Of a DNA stretch of 64,000 nucleotides, positions 7,516 through 17,117 are shown piece after piece. The position numbers and the translations under genes were made by a program. Origin of the DNA: CAYRLW01 sp964425215 (lineage in GTDB: Bacteria; Spirochaetota; Spirochaetia; Treponematales; Breznakiellaceae). The DNA lies in assembly GCA_964425215.1 (NCBI GenBank), contig CAYRLW010000011.1, positions 1-64,000 of the forward strand. Direction: 5' to 3'. The stretch's first letter is position 1; every line of letters starts with the position of its first letter. The notes beneath the pieces are model-generated. The model did no database searches and had not been told where the DNA came from. It was given only the letters and a program-made list of their open reading frames with translations.

Positions 7516-9573
7516 TTAATCGTTTGTGGCCGCTGTATCTGACGGTTTTGTTGTTAGCGGTTCGACCACAGGAAGCTCCGAGGCAGGCGGCTCCGTAATA
7601 GGCGACGCTACAGACAGGGACTGGGGCTGTGTCGGCGCTGGTCCAGCGGCCTCCGCCGCGAGAGATGCACCCAGCTCGGCGCTGGAGGCGTAGGGGTAGG
7701 CGGGAGTGGGCTTGGGGGAACCGCGGCGGCGGCCCGAGGTCAGCCGAGCGGCGTCGGCGGCCCGGTCCGCCAGGGTTATTTTCGCCGTAGAGACGATGGC
7801 CTGGGCTATGGATTCGCCGAGCCGGCACCGGGCCGCCAGTTCTACGGGGTCGGCGGAGGCTATCGCTTCTAGGGACTGGTAGGCCCGCATCACCGTAGCG
7901 GCCCGCTGGGGGCCCACGCCTTCGACCGATTGGAGGGCCGGGAACGATAGATCCTTTGACCGAAGTTTTTGGTTCAAGGTGGTGGCGAACCGATGGGTTT
8001 CGTCCCGAACAAATTGAAGGACCTTTAAGGCTTCGGACCGCCTATCTAATCGAATAGGCTCCCGAGCGCCGGGAAGCCACAGCTCTTCGTCCCGCTTCGC
8101 CAACCCGACCACGTCGCAATCCAGTCCCAGGACGTCCAAAACACCCTTGGCGGCGTTTACCTGCCCCAGGCCCCCATCGATCAACACCAGGTCGGGCAAT
8201 TCCGAGTCTTCGGCTAAAAGCCTCGAATATCGGCGGGATACGGCTTCCCGCATGGCGTCAAAGTCGTCGACCCTGCCCTCCACGGTTCTCAGTTTAAAGT
8301 ATCGATACTTTTTTTTATCCGGGATTCCGCCCTTAAAAGATACCAGGGATGCCACCGGATGGGCGCCGTCCAACTGGGCGATGTCAAAGCCCTCGATCCG
8401 TTCGGGCCGTCGGCGGAGGCCCAACACCCGGGCCAATTCGTCCAACGCGGGGCCGGCCCCCCGTTCTTTTACCCGTTTCGCCAGGTCTTCCTGGGCATTC
8501 TGCAGAGCCATGGCCAATACGGCCTGATGCCGCTTTTCGTCGGCCCCTAACAACACCGCGTTTTGATGGAGGGTCTCGGAGAACCATCGATGAATCGAAT
8601 CCACGTCCAGGTTTTCCACGGACAAATACACCCGGGGAGGGGGAAGGCGCCCTCCGTTGTAGTAGGTGGTTAAAAAGAGTTCCACCGACTCCGCCTCCGA
8701 CGCGGCGGATCGGCTTCGGTACAGCTCCCGGCCGGTCATCTTCCCGCCCCGCATCGATAAAATCGTAAAGGTGGTAAGGACACCCTCGGAGGCCCAGGCG
8801 ATGTAATCCCGGGCATCAGCGTCAAAATCGACCACCGCGTTGGATACCGAAAGCTCCCCTATGGCGGTAATCGCGTCCCGAAGTTGGGCGGCCCACTCGT
8901 ATTGAAAAGCCTGGGCGGCCTCCCTCATTTTTGTCTTTAACCCTTCGACCACGACCTCGGTTTCTCCGGATAGGAGCTTTATCACCTGGTTGATATGTTC
9001 CCCGTACTCCTGGGGGGATATTTTACCGCAACAGGGGGCGGAACAACGGCCCATGTGATAGTACACGCAGGGGTTTTTTCGAGGTTTTAGGCGGTGGCAT
9101 TTTCTAAGGGGAAACAGTTTGTCGATCAATTCCAGCAGGGTATCCACCGCTTGAACGTTGGGGAAGGGCCCAAAGTAGAGGGAACCGTCTTCCACAATAC
9201 GGCGGGTCTTAAAAACCCTGGGGAAGGTTTCTTTGGTCAAGCGAACGACCGGATAGGTTTTACCATCCTTAAGGTTTATATTATACTTGGGACTATGCTC
9301 TTTGATGAGGGTGTTTTCTAAAAGCAGGGCTTCGTATTCGTTGGATACGATGATCGTCTCGATGGTCCGAACGTGGGTCAGCAGGGTACGGGTTTTTATA
9401 TCCTTTTCTCCGGAAAAGTAGGAACCAAGCCGTTTCCGAAGGCTCTTCGCCTTTCCGATATAGATAACCTGGCCGTCCCCGTCCCGCATGATATAAACTC
9501 CCGGGTCGAGGGGGGCCTCTTTTACCTGATTTTTGAGACGGATAAAATCTTCGGAAAACTTTTCAGGGTTCAT
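7516..9573 (-). CDS. uvrC: Excinuclease ABC subunit C
   Basis: UvrC (685 aa) makes the two incisions of nucleotide excision repair with UvrB. The N-terminal GIY-YIG nuclease (PGVYIMRDGDGQVIYIGKAK) comes first, followed by the cysteine cluster region (NPCVYYHMGRCSAPCC). Then come the UVR segment (FQYEWAAQLRDAI), the RNase H-like domain (ERIEGFDIAQLDG, PDLVLIDGGLGQ) and the helix-hairpin-helix (LQSVEGVGPQRAATVM). I chose the ATG at 9573 (MNPEKFSEDF) because it matches family N-termini; its ribosome site is weak. After the HhH there is an unusual tail of about 80 Ala/Pro/Ser/Thr-rich residues. It is divergent from the gene at 9604 with only 30 bp between start codons. Confidence 0.95.
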   Translation of the reverse strand: MNPEKFSEDFIRLKNQVKEAPLDPGVYIMRDGDGQVIYIGKAKSLRKRLGSYFSGEKDIKTRTLLTHVRTIETIIVSNEYEALLLENTLIKEHSPKYNINLKDGKTYPVVRLTKETFPRVFKTRRIVEDGSLYFGPFPNVQAVDTLLELIDKLFPLRKCHRLKPRKNPCVYYHMGRCSAPCCGKISPQEYGEHINQVIKLLSGETEVVVEGLKTKMREAAQAFQYEWAAQLRDAITAIGELSVSNAVVDFDADARDYIAWASEGVLTTFTILSMRGGKMTGRELYRSRSAASEAESVELFLTTYYNGGRLPPPRVYLSVENLDVDSIHRWFSETLHQNAVLLGADEKRHQAVLAMALQNAQEDLAKRVKERGAGPALDELARVLGLRRRPERIEGFDIAQLDGAHPVASLVSFKGGIPDKKKYRYFKLRTVEGRVDDFDAMREAVSRRYSRLLAEDSELPDLVLIDGGLGQVNAAKGVLDVLGLDCDVVGLAKRDEELWLPGAREPIRLDRRSEALKVLQFVRDETHRFATTLNQKLRSKDLSFPALQSVEGVGPQRAATVMRAYQSLEAIASADPVELAARCRLGESIAQAIVSTAKITLADRAADAARLTSGRRRGSPKPTPAYPYASSAELGASLAAEAAGPAPTQPQSLSVASPITEPPASELPVVEPLTTKPSDTAATND

Positions 9574-9603
9574 ATAGGTTTCTACCGATAATATAGGGAA
9601 TTC

Positions 9604-11166
9604 ATGAAGAAAGAAGCAACGGTACTCCGTATAGTTATGGTACTCCTGGGAATTGGCCTCCCGAGCGTCGCGCAAGAAAGGACCTCCATACTTTTGGGCG
9701 GTTCCGCGGGGTGGTCCGCCCTGGAGTATACAAACGGCGTGGTGGAAGTCCAGGGGGTTCGAAAAAATACCGCCCTGGGCCTCTCTTCTGCCCGTTCAGG
9801 AACCGATGAGACGTTGGACCTGTCCCTTTCTTTTGACGAAGCGGATCCCGCCGCCTTTTCCGATTCGACGGGACATTACCAGACGCAAACCGGAGCCCTG
9901 GTCCGCGCTTCGGGATCCCCAAGGGCCCGTTTTGGGAACGGAGCGGCCCTCTTTACCCAGGCTCTTACCGCGGTTCCCGGGAACGACGGGGCGGCCAATT
10001 CCATAATTCTAACGCCGACCCGGTTCGCCCTGGGGGCGGAGGGGAATAGGGTGCGGGATTTTTCCCTTGAATTTTGGCTGTACCCAGCCAACATGGGAAA
10101 CGGAGAACGGATACTTTTTTGGAACGCCTCCCGGAAAAATTTCGATGGGCGGGTCGTAAGCCAGCAGATTCGCTCTGTGGTATTCCGGAATCGGCTTCAA
10201 TGGTCCTTTTACAATCTTTTCTATTCCCCCGATGGGAAAAAAACCCTTCCCGTAACGGTTACCTCCCAAACATCCGTTCTTCCCAAGGAATGGAGCCACC
10301 ACCTTATCCGTTTTGATTCATCCTCGGGCCTTCTAGAGTACCTGGTCAACGGGAAAACCGAGGGCACCGCTTACGCGACGGTCACGGGGCACGAGGGCTC
10401 CGAGGTGTACGTACCCTTGGTGGGCATGGGGGGCCAACTGATTCTGGGCGGAGAATTTACGGGCCTTTTGGATGAATTCCGCGTTTATCGGAGTTTTATC
10501 GAACAGACCCGGTCCCGCAAGTACCCGTCCGCGGGGGGTAAAATAGTGAGCGCCCCCTTAGATTTGGGGTATACCCATAGCGAGGTCCTCTGGGTTGACG
10601 CTACGGGGACCGCCGTAGGGGGCCCAAACGCCGACGGTTCGGCGATTCAGTTGTTTATCCAAGCCTCCGATGCCCCCACCCCCTGGTCCGACGATCCCGC
10701 TACCTGGACGCCCCTTAATCCAGGGGTATCCCTGGGGGGTAAAATCCGGGGACGGTGGGTTCGCGTAGCGGCGGATCTGTACCCAAGCAACGATGGAGAA
10801 AAGACCCCCTTCTTGGACTCCATACGGGTATACTATACGCCCGACGAACCCCCACCCCCGCCGACGGCTGTTTTTGCCCTTCCCCAGGATGGGGCGGTGG
10901 ATCTTTCGTGGCGCTTACCCACGGATCCGGATCTGGGGGGATTTTTGATATACTACGGTACCGCTCCGGGGGAATACTTTGGTACCGACGCGACCTTGGG
11001 GCCCTCGCCTATAAACGTGGGAAAACGGACCTCGATCCACGTCGACGGATTGCGGAACGGTGTAGTATACTATTTTTCAATCGTATCGTATGACCAAGCG
11101 AATCCTCCCCATGCGGGCGCCTATTCCCGGGAAGTATTCGCCAGACCCTTAAGGATGGCCCCATGA
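9604..11166 (+). CDS. Exported LamG/FN3 domain protein
   Basis: A 520-aa exported protein. A signal peptide (IVMVLLGIGLPSVAQ) is followed by a concanavalin/LamG-like jelly-roll region at about residues 95-305 (FSLEFWLYPANMGNGERILF, LLDEFRVYRSFIE). A further beta region and a proline stretch (DEPPPPPTA) lead to a C-terminal fibronectin type III domain (VDLSWRLPTDPDLGGFLIYY ... VVYYFSIVSYD). Such proteins bind glycans or act in envelope structure; the exact role is unknown. Its stop overlaps the ATG of the TPR gene by ATGA (11163-11166), so the two are translationally coupled. Only a weak ribosome site (AGGGAA) precedes the start. Confidence 0.8.
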   Translation: MKKEATVLRIVMVLLGIGLPSVAQERTSILLGGSAGWSALEYTNGVVEVQGVRKNTALGLSSARSGTDETLDLSLSFDEADPAAFSDSTGHYQTQTGALVRASGSPRARFGNGAALFTQALTAVPGNDGAANSIILTPTRFALGAEGNRVRDFSLEFWLYPANMGNGERILFWNASRKNFDGRVVSQQIRSVVFRNRLQWSFYNLFYSPDGKKTLPVTVTSQTSVLPKEWSHHLIRFDSSSGLLEYLVNGKTEGTAYATVTGHEGSEVYVPLVGMGGQLILGGEFTGLLDEFRVYRSFIEQTRSRKYPSAGGKIVSAPLDLGYTHSEVLWVDATGTAVGGPNADGSAIQLFIQASDAPTPWSDDPATWTPLNPGVSLGGKIRGRWVRVAADLYPSNDGEKTPFLDSIRVYYTPDEPPPPPTAVFALPQDGAVDLSWRLPTDPDLGGFLIYYGTAPGEYFGTDATLGPSPINVGKRTSIHVDGLRNGVVYYFSIVSYDQANPPHAGAYSREVFARPLRMAP

Positions 11167-14132
11167 GTCCTTTGGATATGCAAGACGTGTTCGACCGTGC
11201 CCGAGGCGCCGCCCGGGTAGGAGACCACGAAGCCGCGGAACGGCTTTTAAAAACCTACCTTTCTCGGAACAACGAGGATCGGGAAGCCCATCTTTTGCTG
11301 GGCACCACCCTGGCTAAGGCGAATCGGCTGGAAGAAGCGGCGGATCAATGTACCCTCCTTTTAGCCCGGAATAGCAACGATTTAGAAGCCCTTAATAACC
11401 TGGCGGTTATTTACCGCAAACAGGAAAAATTTGAGGAAGCTTTAGATGCCCTGGAACGGGCCATCGATATCGACCCCACCAGACCGGAACTTCAGTACAA
11501 TTTGGGCAATATTTATAAGCAGTTGGGAAACCTTAAGGCCGCAGCTATGGCCTACGCGAAGGTCGTGGAGCTGGATCCCCAGTACGTGCCCGCTTACAAC
11601 AACCTGGGAACCATGTACGATAAGCTGGGGGAGGGAGAAAAGGCGTTCCAGGTGTTCCGGAAGGGTCTATCCCTAGATAGGAACAACCCGACCCTGCATT
11701 TTAACTACGGTATAGCCCTAGAAGCTAAGGGCCGTCTGGAAGAGGCGGCCAAGGAATACGAAGCGGCCCTCCGCAGTCGTCCCGGTTGGGTCGAAGCGAT
11801 GAACAATTACGGAATTATCCTGTTTAAACGGGGCCGCCATTCGGAAGCCATGGATGTATTTTCTCGGATTTTAGCCATCGACCCCTTTAACGCCGAAGCT
11901 CGGAACAACATGGGCGTGGTTTTAGCGGACCAGGGAAGGCACGAAGACGCCATTAAATCGTACCGTCAGGCCCTGGAAGCGAATCCTTCCTACGTCAACG
12001 CGGTGGTCAACCTGGAACAATCCTTAGAAAATTTGGGGAATCTGGGGGACGCGCTGATCGAATTGGAACGGTTGGTCAAACTGGTCCCCTCTAGCGCCGA
12101 AGGTCGTACCCGATTGGCGGGGATTTATCTAAAAATGGAACGGTACCAGGAGGCGCTGGATCAAGCTTCCGCCGCCTTAGAATGGGAACCCGAAAGCGTT
12201 CAGGCCCTGCGGATCCTCGGCTCGGCGTACCGGGCCCTGGGTCAAGACGAAAAGGCCCAGGAGACCTTCGAGAAAATTATCGCCATCGATCCGGGAAACT
12301 ACACCTTCTACCTGGATTTGGCGGACCTGCACTTCCGTCGTAGGGAGTACAAAAAGGCTGAAATCGCCATCCTCGCCTTTTTAGCCCGTAAACCCAACGA
12401 TCGGAACGCCAAGTTGATGTTGGGACGCCTGTACGCGGAAATGGGAAACCATACCCATGCGATTCAAATTTTCGAGGAGCTTTCCAAAGCGGACCCCAAC
12501 GATACGGAGGCCCTCAGCGCCGCGGCGGAACTGCACAAACAGGTCGGGGAGGTAGAAAAGGCGCTCCGATCGGCGGACCAATTGGTCAATTTACAGGGCT
12601 CCCGGGGAACTTCCGAGGATCTAAGCGCCCTTACTAAATCCTTGGATTTTTACGAAGGAGCCGTGCGGGCCTACTCGGCTACCGTTCGGGATATGTGGGA
12701 ACGGAACCTCCAGCTTCTTAAAACGGGAGCCTCCGGCGATGCGGGGGAGACCCAGGAAGAAGAAAATCCCCTATTGCTGGGATCCCTCGAAGCGACCTCT
12801 TCCATCGAAGAGGAAGCGGAAAGTCTTCTGATAGAAGATATCGAAGGCCTGGAAGAGGAAGAGGAACCGGAGGAGGAAGACGTTTTTACGCCCGATGAGG
12901 AGGAATTTCCCCTCTATAACGAGTCTTCCCCGGGGGATCCCTTTGATGGGTTGATAGAGGATGAGGGTCCGGCGGAGGTGCAGAAACCGATTGAAGAGAC
13001 GGCCCTTGAGGAGATGGAAGAAACCCCTGTCCGCCCCCCCGAACCGGAGGCCCAAACACCTCCCCAAAACCAAACCCCTCCCTTCCCGCCGTATCCGCCC
13101 TACCCAACCTATCCCTCCTATCCGCCGCCGGCAGGGCCGCCGGCAGGGCCGCCTCCGGCGCATCCGTACCCGGCAGAGCCGCCGGCACCCCCAAAACAGC
13201 GGCCCCCCGTTCCGCCTCCCCCCGAGCCGGAGGAACCGGAAGCCGAGGAAGAAGCCCTTCCCGAGGAATTCGTTCCCCTGGAAGAAGAAGAGTTCCTGCC
13301 ACCAGAAGAATCGCCAGCGGAGGAAGCCGAACCAGTGGAGCCCGAGCCCACCGAACCGGAAACGGAGACCGAGGAGCCGCTGGTCGAACCGGAGGAAGCA
13401 CCGGAAGAACTGGAGGACATACCGGAAGAAGAACCGGCGGTTCTAGAAGAACCGGAGGAAGAGGAAGAACCGCTAGAACTGGAAGAAGAGCCCGAAGAGT
13501 TACGCGAACTGGAACCGGAAGATCTGGAACCGGAAACTGAAGAAGCCGAGCCGGAAGTTGAAGAGATGGAGGCTGAAGAGCCAGAGGAACCGCTGGAGTT
13601 GGAAGAGGAAAACGAAACGGTAGGAGAACCGGAGGTTGAGGAAATCGAACCGGAAGCCGAGCCGGAAGCCGAAGAACCGGAGGAACCGGTCGCGGTACCG
13701 AAGCCTTTGCCCCAGATTCAGAAAGCCCCTGCTTCTGGGGCCGCTAAACCGGAGGACGGGAAGAAAAGCGAAACCCCGGGCATGGACCGGGAGAAAATTC
13801 TCAATCTTTTCCAATACCTCAAGGGCCTGGCGTCCAATCTGCCGGAAGAACAACGGAACGCCTTTAAAAAAAGCGACGCCCGGCTCCGGATGGAATACGT
13901 CATCGATCGGTTGGAAGGCCGGAAGGGGTTGTTTAAGGAAGTTCGGGAACGGATTGGCCGGGATCAGGAAGGCGCGTCCCCCTCGTCGGCCCCAAGTCCC
14001 GATATCGCGAAAACCCTAGCGTATCTGGGAAATTTGGCAAAGGCTCTACCGGATCGCGATTTAACCCAGGCCATTGAGCGGAAGGTCCAAAAAGTGGTAA
14101 AGGATATAGCGCATGGAGGAAAGGGTGATTGA
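11163..14132 (+). CDS. TPR-repeat protein with long acidic Pro/Glu region
   Basis: A 989-aa protein. Residues ~1-470 are about ten or more tetratricopeptide repeats (YNLGNIYKQLGNLKAAAMAY, NNMGVVLADQGRHEDAIKSY), a protein-docking scaffold. Residues ~530-870 are strongly acidic, rich in E, P, EE and EPE words, with a proline/tyrosine segment (YPPYPTYPSYPPP). A predicted globular C-terminus (~residues 880-989) contains two related helical segments (ILNLFQYLKGLASNLPEE and KTLAYLGNLAKALPDRD). No signal peptide is evident. It is coupled to the exported protein before it (ATGA overlap) and overlaps the HDOD gene by 20 bp, so the three are one operon. Partner and role are unknown. Confidence 0.85.
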   Translation: MSPLDMQDVFDRARGAARVGDHEAAERLLKTYLSRNNEDREAHLLLGTTLAKANRLEEAADQCTLLLARNSNDLEALNNLAVIYRKQEKFEEALDALERAIDIDPTRPELQYNLGNIYKQLGNLKAAAMAYAKVVELDPQYVPAYNNLGTMYDKLGEGEKAFQVFRKGLSLDRNNPTLHFNYGIALEAKGRLEEAAKEYEAALRSRPGWVEAMNNYGIILFKRGRHSEAMDVFSRILAIDPFNAEARNNMGVVLADQGRHEDAIKSYRQALEANPSYVNAVVNLEQSLENLGNLGDALIELERLVKLVPSSAEGRTRLAGIYLKMERYQEALDQASAALEWEPESVQALRILGSAYRALGQDEKAQETFEKIIAIDPGNYTFYLDLADLHFRRREYKKAEIAILAFLARKPNDRNAKLMLGRLYAEMGNHTHAIQIFEELSKADPNDTEALSAAAELHKQVGEVEKALRSADQLVNLQGSRGTSEDLSALTKSLDFYEGAVRAYSATVRDMWERNLQLLKTGASGDAGETQEEENPLLLGSLEATSSIEEEAESLLIEDIEGLEEEEEPEEEDVFTPDEEEFPLYNESSPGDPFDGLIEDEGPAEVQKPIEETALEEMEETPVRPPEPEAQTPPQNQTPPFPPYPPYPTYPSYPPPAGPPAGPPPAHPYPAEPPAPPKQRPPVPPPPEPEEPEAEEEALPEEFVPLEEEEFLPPEESPAEEAEPVEPEPTEPETETEEPLVEPEEAPEELEDIPEEEPAVLEEPEEEEEPLELEEEPEELRELEPEDLEPETEEAEPEVEEMEAEEPEEPLELEEENETVGEPEVEEIEPEAEPEAEEPEEPVAVPKPLPQIQKAPASGAAKPEDGKKSETPGMDREKILNLFQYLKGLASNLPEEQRNAFKKSDARLRMEYVIDRLEGRKGLFKEVRERIGRDQEGASPSSAPSPDIAKTLAYLGNLAKALPDRDLTQAIERKVQKVVKDIAHGGKGD

Positions 14133-14988
14133 TAACGCCGAAAAAAAAATAGACGCCTATATTAAAAACATGCCCAGTCTCCCGACGACCGTGGCTAAGG
14201 TTTTGGAGGTATGCAACAATCCTCGAACGAGTCCGGCGGATTTAAACCATGTTATTTCCCTCGATCCGGTTCTGGTGGGACGGGTGTTGAAACTGATCAA
14301 CTCGGCGTACTACGGATTGGGCCAGCAGGTCACGAGTCTTGTTCGGGCGATTATCATGCTGGGTATCAACACGGTAAAAAATCTTGCCCTTTCCAGCGCG
14401 GTACTCCGAAATTTATCGTCCCGGAAGGACTTCCAAGCCCTGGACATGGAAGGCTTTTGGCGTCATTCCCTTTGCGTCGGCGTGGCGGCCAAGGTTTTAG
14501 CCAAACAGAGGGGCATCGATTCCAAGCTGACGGAAGAGTATTTTACCGCGGGCCTGCTCCACGATATCGGGAAAATTCCCTTAAACGCGGTTCTTTCAAA
14601 AGAATACGTCATGGCCATCAGCGTTTCCGACCGGGAACGGATATCCCTGCACCGGGCGGAATCCCAAATCCTGGGGATAGACCATACCAAATCGGGGGCC
14701 ATGATCGCTTCCGCGTGGAAACTGGAAGGGGCGGTGGGAGACGCGATCGCCCATCATCATTCCTATATGGAGTACGACGGGCCCTTCAAGGATATCCTTT
14801 TTAGCGTCGTGTTGGCGAACCGTTTCGCCAGTGTCATGGGTATCGGTTTTTCCGGAAACCGGTACCCCGAAAAGCTGGATAACGCGGTTTGGGAATATTT
14901 AAAACTGGATAGAAGCATTTTTGACGACATAGAACAGGTGGTAAACCAGGAAATCGAGAAGGCCAAGGTCTTCTTACGGGTGGAGTAG
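14113..14988 (+). CDS. HDOD domain protein
   Basis: A 291-aa protein of the HDOD class, metal-poor relatives of HD phosphohydrolases that act in signalling and regulation. The N-terminal half shows the HDOD signature (MPSLPTTVAKVLEVCNNP, ISLDPVLVGRVLKLINSAYY, SLVRAIIMLGINTVKNLALS). An HD-like region follows (FWRHSLCVGVAAKVLA, YFTAGLLHDIGKIPL, VGDAIAHHHSY). The HD motif residues are present, so hydrolase activity is possible. It overlaps the TPR gene by 20 bp. An in-frame GTG at 14125, five bases after GGAGG, is an alternative start giving an 8-bp overlap. Confidence 0.9.
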   Translation: MEERVIDNAEKKIDAYIKNMPSLPTTVAKVLEVCNNPRTSPADLNHVISLDPVLVGRVLKLINSAYYGLGQQVTSLVRAIIMLGINTVKNLALSSAVLRNLSSRKDFQALDMEGFWRHSLCVGVAAKVLAKQRGIDSKLTEEYFTAGLLHDIGKIPLNAVLSKEYVMAISVSDRERISLHRAESQILGIDHTKSGAMIASAWKLEGAVGDAIAHHHSYMEYDGPFKDILFSVVLANRFASVMGIGFSGNRYPEKLDNAVWEYLKLDRSIFDDIEQVVNQEIEKAKVFLRVE

Positions 14989-15000
14989 GAGGGCAGACCC

Positions 15001-15918
15001 ATGTTTTCAGTCCGTTTTTGGGGGGACCGGGGTTCTATTCCGTGCCCCGGACCCGCGACGGTCAAATTCGGAGGCAACACCTCCTGTCTGGAGATCCGGG
15101 CCGACGACAGACTCGTTATCGTGGACCTGGGCACGGGGGTTAAGCCCCTGGGGGATTGGCTCATGGGAAACGATTTTAAAAAAGGCCCCCTGGACGCGGA
15201 TATTTTTATCACCCACACCCACTGGGACCACATTATGGGGTTTCCCATGTTCACCCCCATTTTTATACCAGGCACCAAACTTCGAATCCGGGGTCCCGTA
15301 TCGTACGAAGACGATTCCCTGGAATCCATTATTGGGGCCCAGCTATCGTACCGGTATTGGCCGGTTCGGCAAAGCGAGTTAGCGGCAACCATCGAATACG
15401 CCCAGCTGAAAGAGACGGTCTTGGATTTGGGACGGGGGCTTATCGTTAAAACCAAGTACCTAAACCATCCTATCCTCTGTTTGGGTTACCGGTTTGAATA
15501 CGAGGGTAAGTCGATTATCACCGCCTACGATAACGAGCCCTTCCGGAACGTGTTTCCCACGGACCCCCAAGACCCGGGGTACGACGAGGACGCGGCAAAG
15601 GAGGGCGAATTGGCCGCCCGGGAAGAGAACGAGAAAATTCTCCGTTTTTACCAGGGGGCGGATGTGCTTATCCACGATACCCAATACACCCAGAAGGAAT
15701 ACGAGGGCGGTAAAATCGGTTGGGGGCATTCTTCCTTTGAACACGCTATCAACTCGGCCCACAAGGCGGGGGTAAAAAAACTGGTACTCTTTCATCACGA
15801 TCCCAACCGTACCGACGATCAGCTGGAGGAACTGGAACAGGGTTATCAGCGGAGGATCCGGGGAAAGACGTCCATGGAAATCATGATGGCCCGGGAGGGC
15901 CTGCGGGTAGAGACGTGA
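15001..15918 (+). CDS. MBL-fold metallo-hydrolase
   Basis: A 305-aa metallo-beta-lactamase-fold hydrolase. The zinc motif HTHWDH lies near residue 76 (FITHTHWDHIMGFPMFTP). Later ligands are seen in DVLIHDTQYT and in GWGHSSFEHAI, LVLFHHDPNRTDDQ. The N-terminal RFWGDRGSIPCPGPATVKFGG is typical of the phosphodiesterase/PhnP-like branch often found beside response regulators. A cyclic or phosphodiester substrate is plausible but not shown. It follows the HDOD gene by 12 bp with a good ribosome site (GTAGGAGG) and ends the TPR-HDOD operon. Its last 38 bp overlap a truncated convergent gene. Confidence 0.88.
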   Translation: MFSVRFWGDRGSIPCPGPATVKFGGNTSCLEIRADDRLVIVDLGTGVKPLGDWLMGNDFKKGPLDADIFITHTHWDHIMGFPMFTPIFIPGTKLRIRGPVSYEDDSLESIIGAQLSYRYWPVRQSELAATIEYAQLKETVLDLGRGLIVKTKYLNHPILCLGYRFEYEGKSIITAYDNEPFRNVFPTDPQDPGYDEDAAKEGELAAREENEKILRFYQGADVLIHDTQYTQKEYEGGKIGWGHSSFEHAINSAHKAGVKKLVLFHHDPNRTDDQLEELEQGYQRRIRGKTSMEIMMAREGLRVET

Positions 15919-16990
15919 TAAAGTACCAACGCCGGTCCCGGGGTTGTACGGCGAAGGTGTTGGACCGGGGCTTGATCGTCTCGACCCCGTTTTCTGGGGC
16001 TATATAGGATAGCCAAGCGTCGCTTCGGCTGTCGGCCAGGGCGTCCGCGGCCGTATTCAAAGCCATAAGAGCCTGCTCGTCGGGGCTAAAGGCCCGACAG
16101 GTCGGGCAGGAACACCAGGAGCCGGGGGCGTCGTTTTCCAAGGTCCCGTCGGCCCAAAGGTGAAAAACCCGGACCTCCGGGTAATTGGCAAACCATTTTT
16201 TCGCGTTCTCCCGCAGTATTTTTAGGGTAAGCGGATTGGTGGGACAGAAATTTCGGTCGTTACGTCGCCGGCCCTGTACCATCCGGAATACATCGGGGTT
16301 CCGGAAAAACATCGATCGGGGGACCAGGGACGACAAAAAGACCCCGCCAATTTCGATGGGAAACCGATGGGATTCGATAGCCTCGGCGAAGCGCCGATCG
16401 TATTGGAACAAAAAATTCCGCAGTTTTGCCGCAGAGGGGTTAGCGTTTTCAGCGGTCACCACCAGGGCGTCAAATTGATTCCGAGCGGCCCAGTGGATCC
16501 ACGCGGCTCCCCGCTTTCCCAGGTCTTCCAAGGTAAAAAATATGCGTTCCAGGCTTCCCAGGTCGGTAGCGGTACCCCGGTAGTTTCCATCCCTTGCGAG
16601 GGGGTACCGGGCAGACCCCTCGGGACGGGGAGGCGGAATTTCGGTTTGGACGTTGGGCCAACGAAACCCCAGGGCCGAAAGAAAATCGTATATGCCCTTT
16701 TCTAAAGCCCGATCCGAATTTCCGTAAATTTCTATCCGCCGATCCCCCGCCCGCCATGAAAATCCGTCCTGGTAGGGATCCACGCCGTCGGAATTGAGCA
16801 AAATAAGCGGGACCGCTTCATCCGGTGCTTCCTGGGCTCCGTTCATCAGGGGCGGTTCGTCGGGGGAAAGGTTCGCCAGCCGGCGGAGTTCGCCTATACA
16901 TCGAACCAAATCCCGGCTCGATCCTTGATCGGCAATTTCTTTTTTTACAACCAGCACGGTCCAATTTTTTGAAACATCAAAATAGTTCAT
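15881..16990 (-). pseudogene. C-terminally truncated DUF4838 protein
   Basis: 369 codons related to DUF4838 proteins, a carbohydrate-active family related to alpha-glucuronidases. The N-terminal domain (IEIYGNSDRALEKGIYDFLSALG, FRWP) and the central part (FCPTNPLTLKILRENAKKWF, WADGTLENDAPGSWCSCPTC) are recognisable. The frame ends shortly after TFAVQPRDRRWYF, where full-length members continue for a few hundred residues. The last codons run into the 3' end of the convergent MBL gene, so a deletion probably removed the tail. The start ATG at 16990 is preceded by about 127 bp shared with the divergent oxidoreductase operon. It may still be expressed, but is probably a remnant. Confidence 0.65.
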
Positions 16991-17094
16991 AAACTAGAAA
17001 AAATCTTATGTTTTTCCGATCTAAAGTCAACCATGGGTTTAAAAATTATCGAAAAAATAGTATCAAAATACCGAACAGATAAAATAAAACCGTG

Positions 17095-17100
17095 TATACT
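17095..17100 (+). promoter_or_regulatory. -10 element of the oxidoreductase operon
   Basis: TATACT lies 17 bp before the ATG at 17118, in the AT-rich spacer between divergent genes. No good -35 box is seen, so an activator may be needed. GAGGA serves as ribosome site. Confidence 0.4.
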
Positions 17101-17117
17101 AGGTAGCGAGGAAATCC

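Noticed and set aside
12886..13446. Open frames on both strands within the acidic part of the TPR gene
   Set aside because: They arise from the repetitive gaa/gcc-rich codons of the Pro/Glu region.
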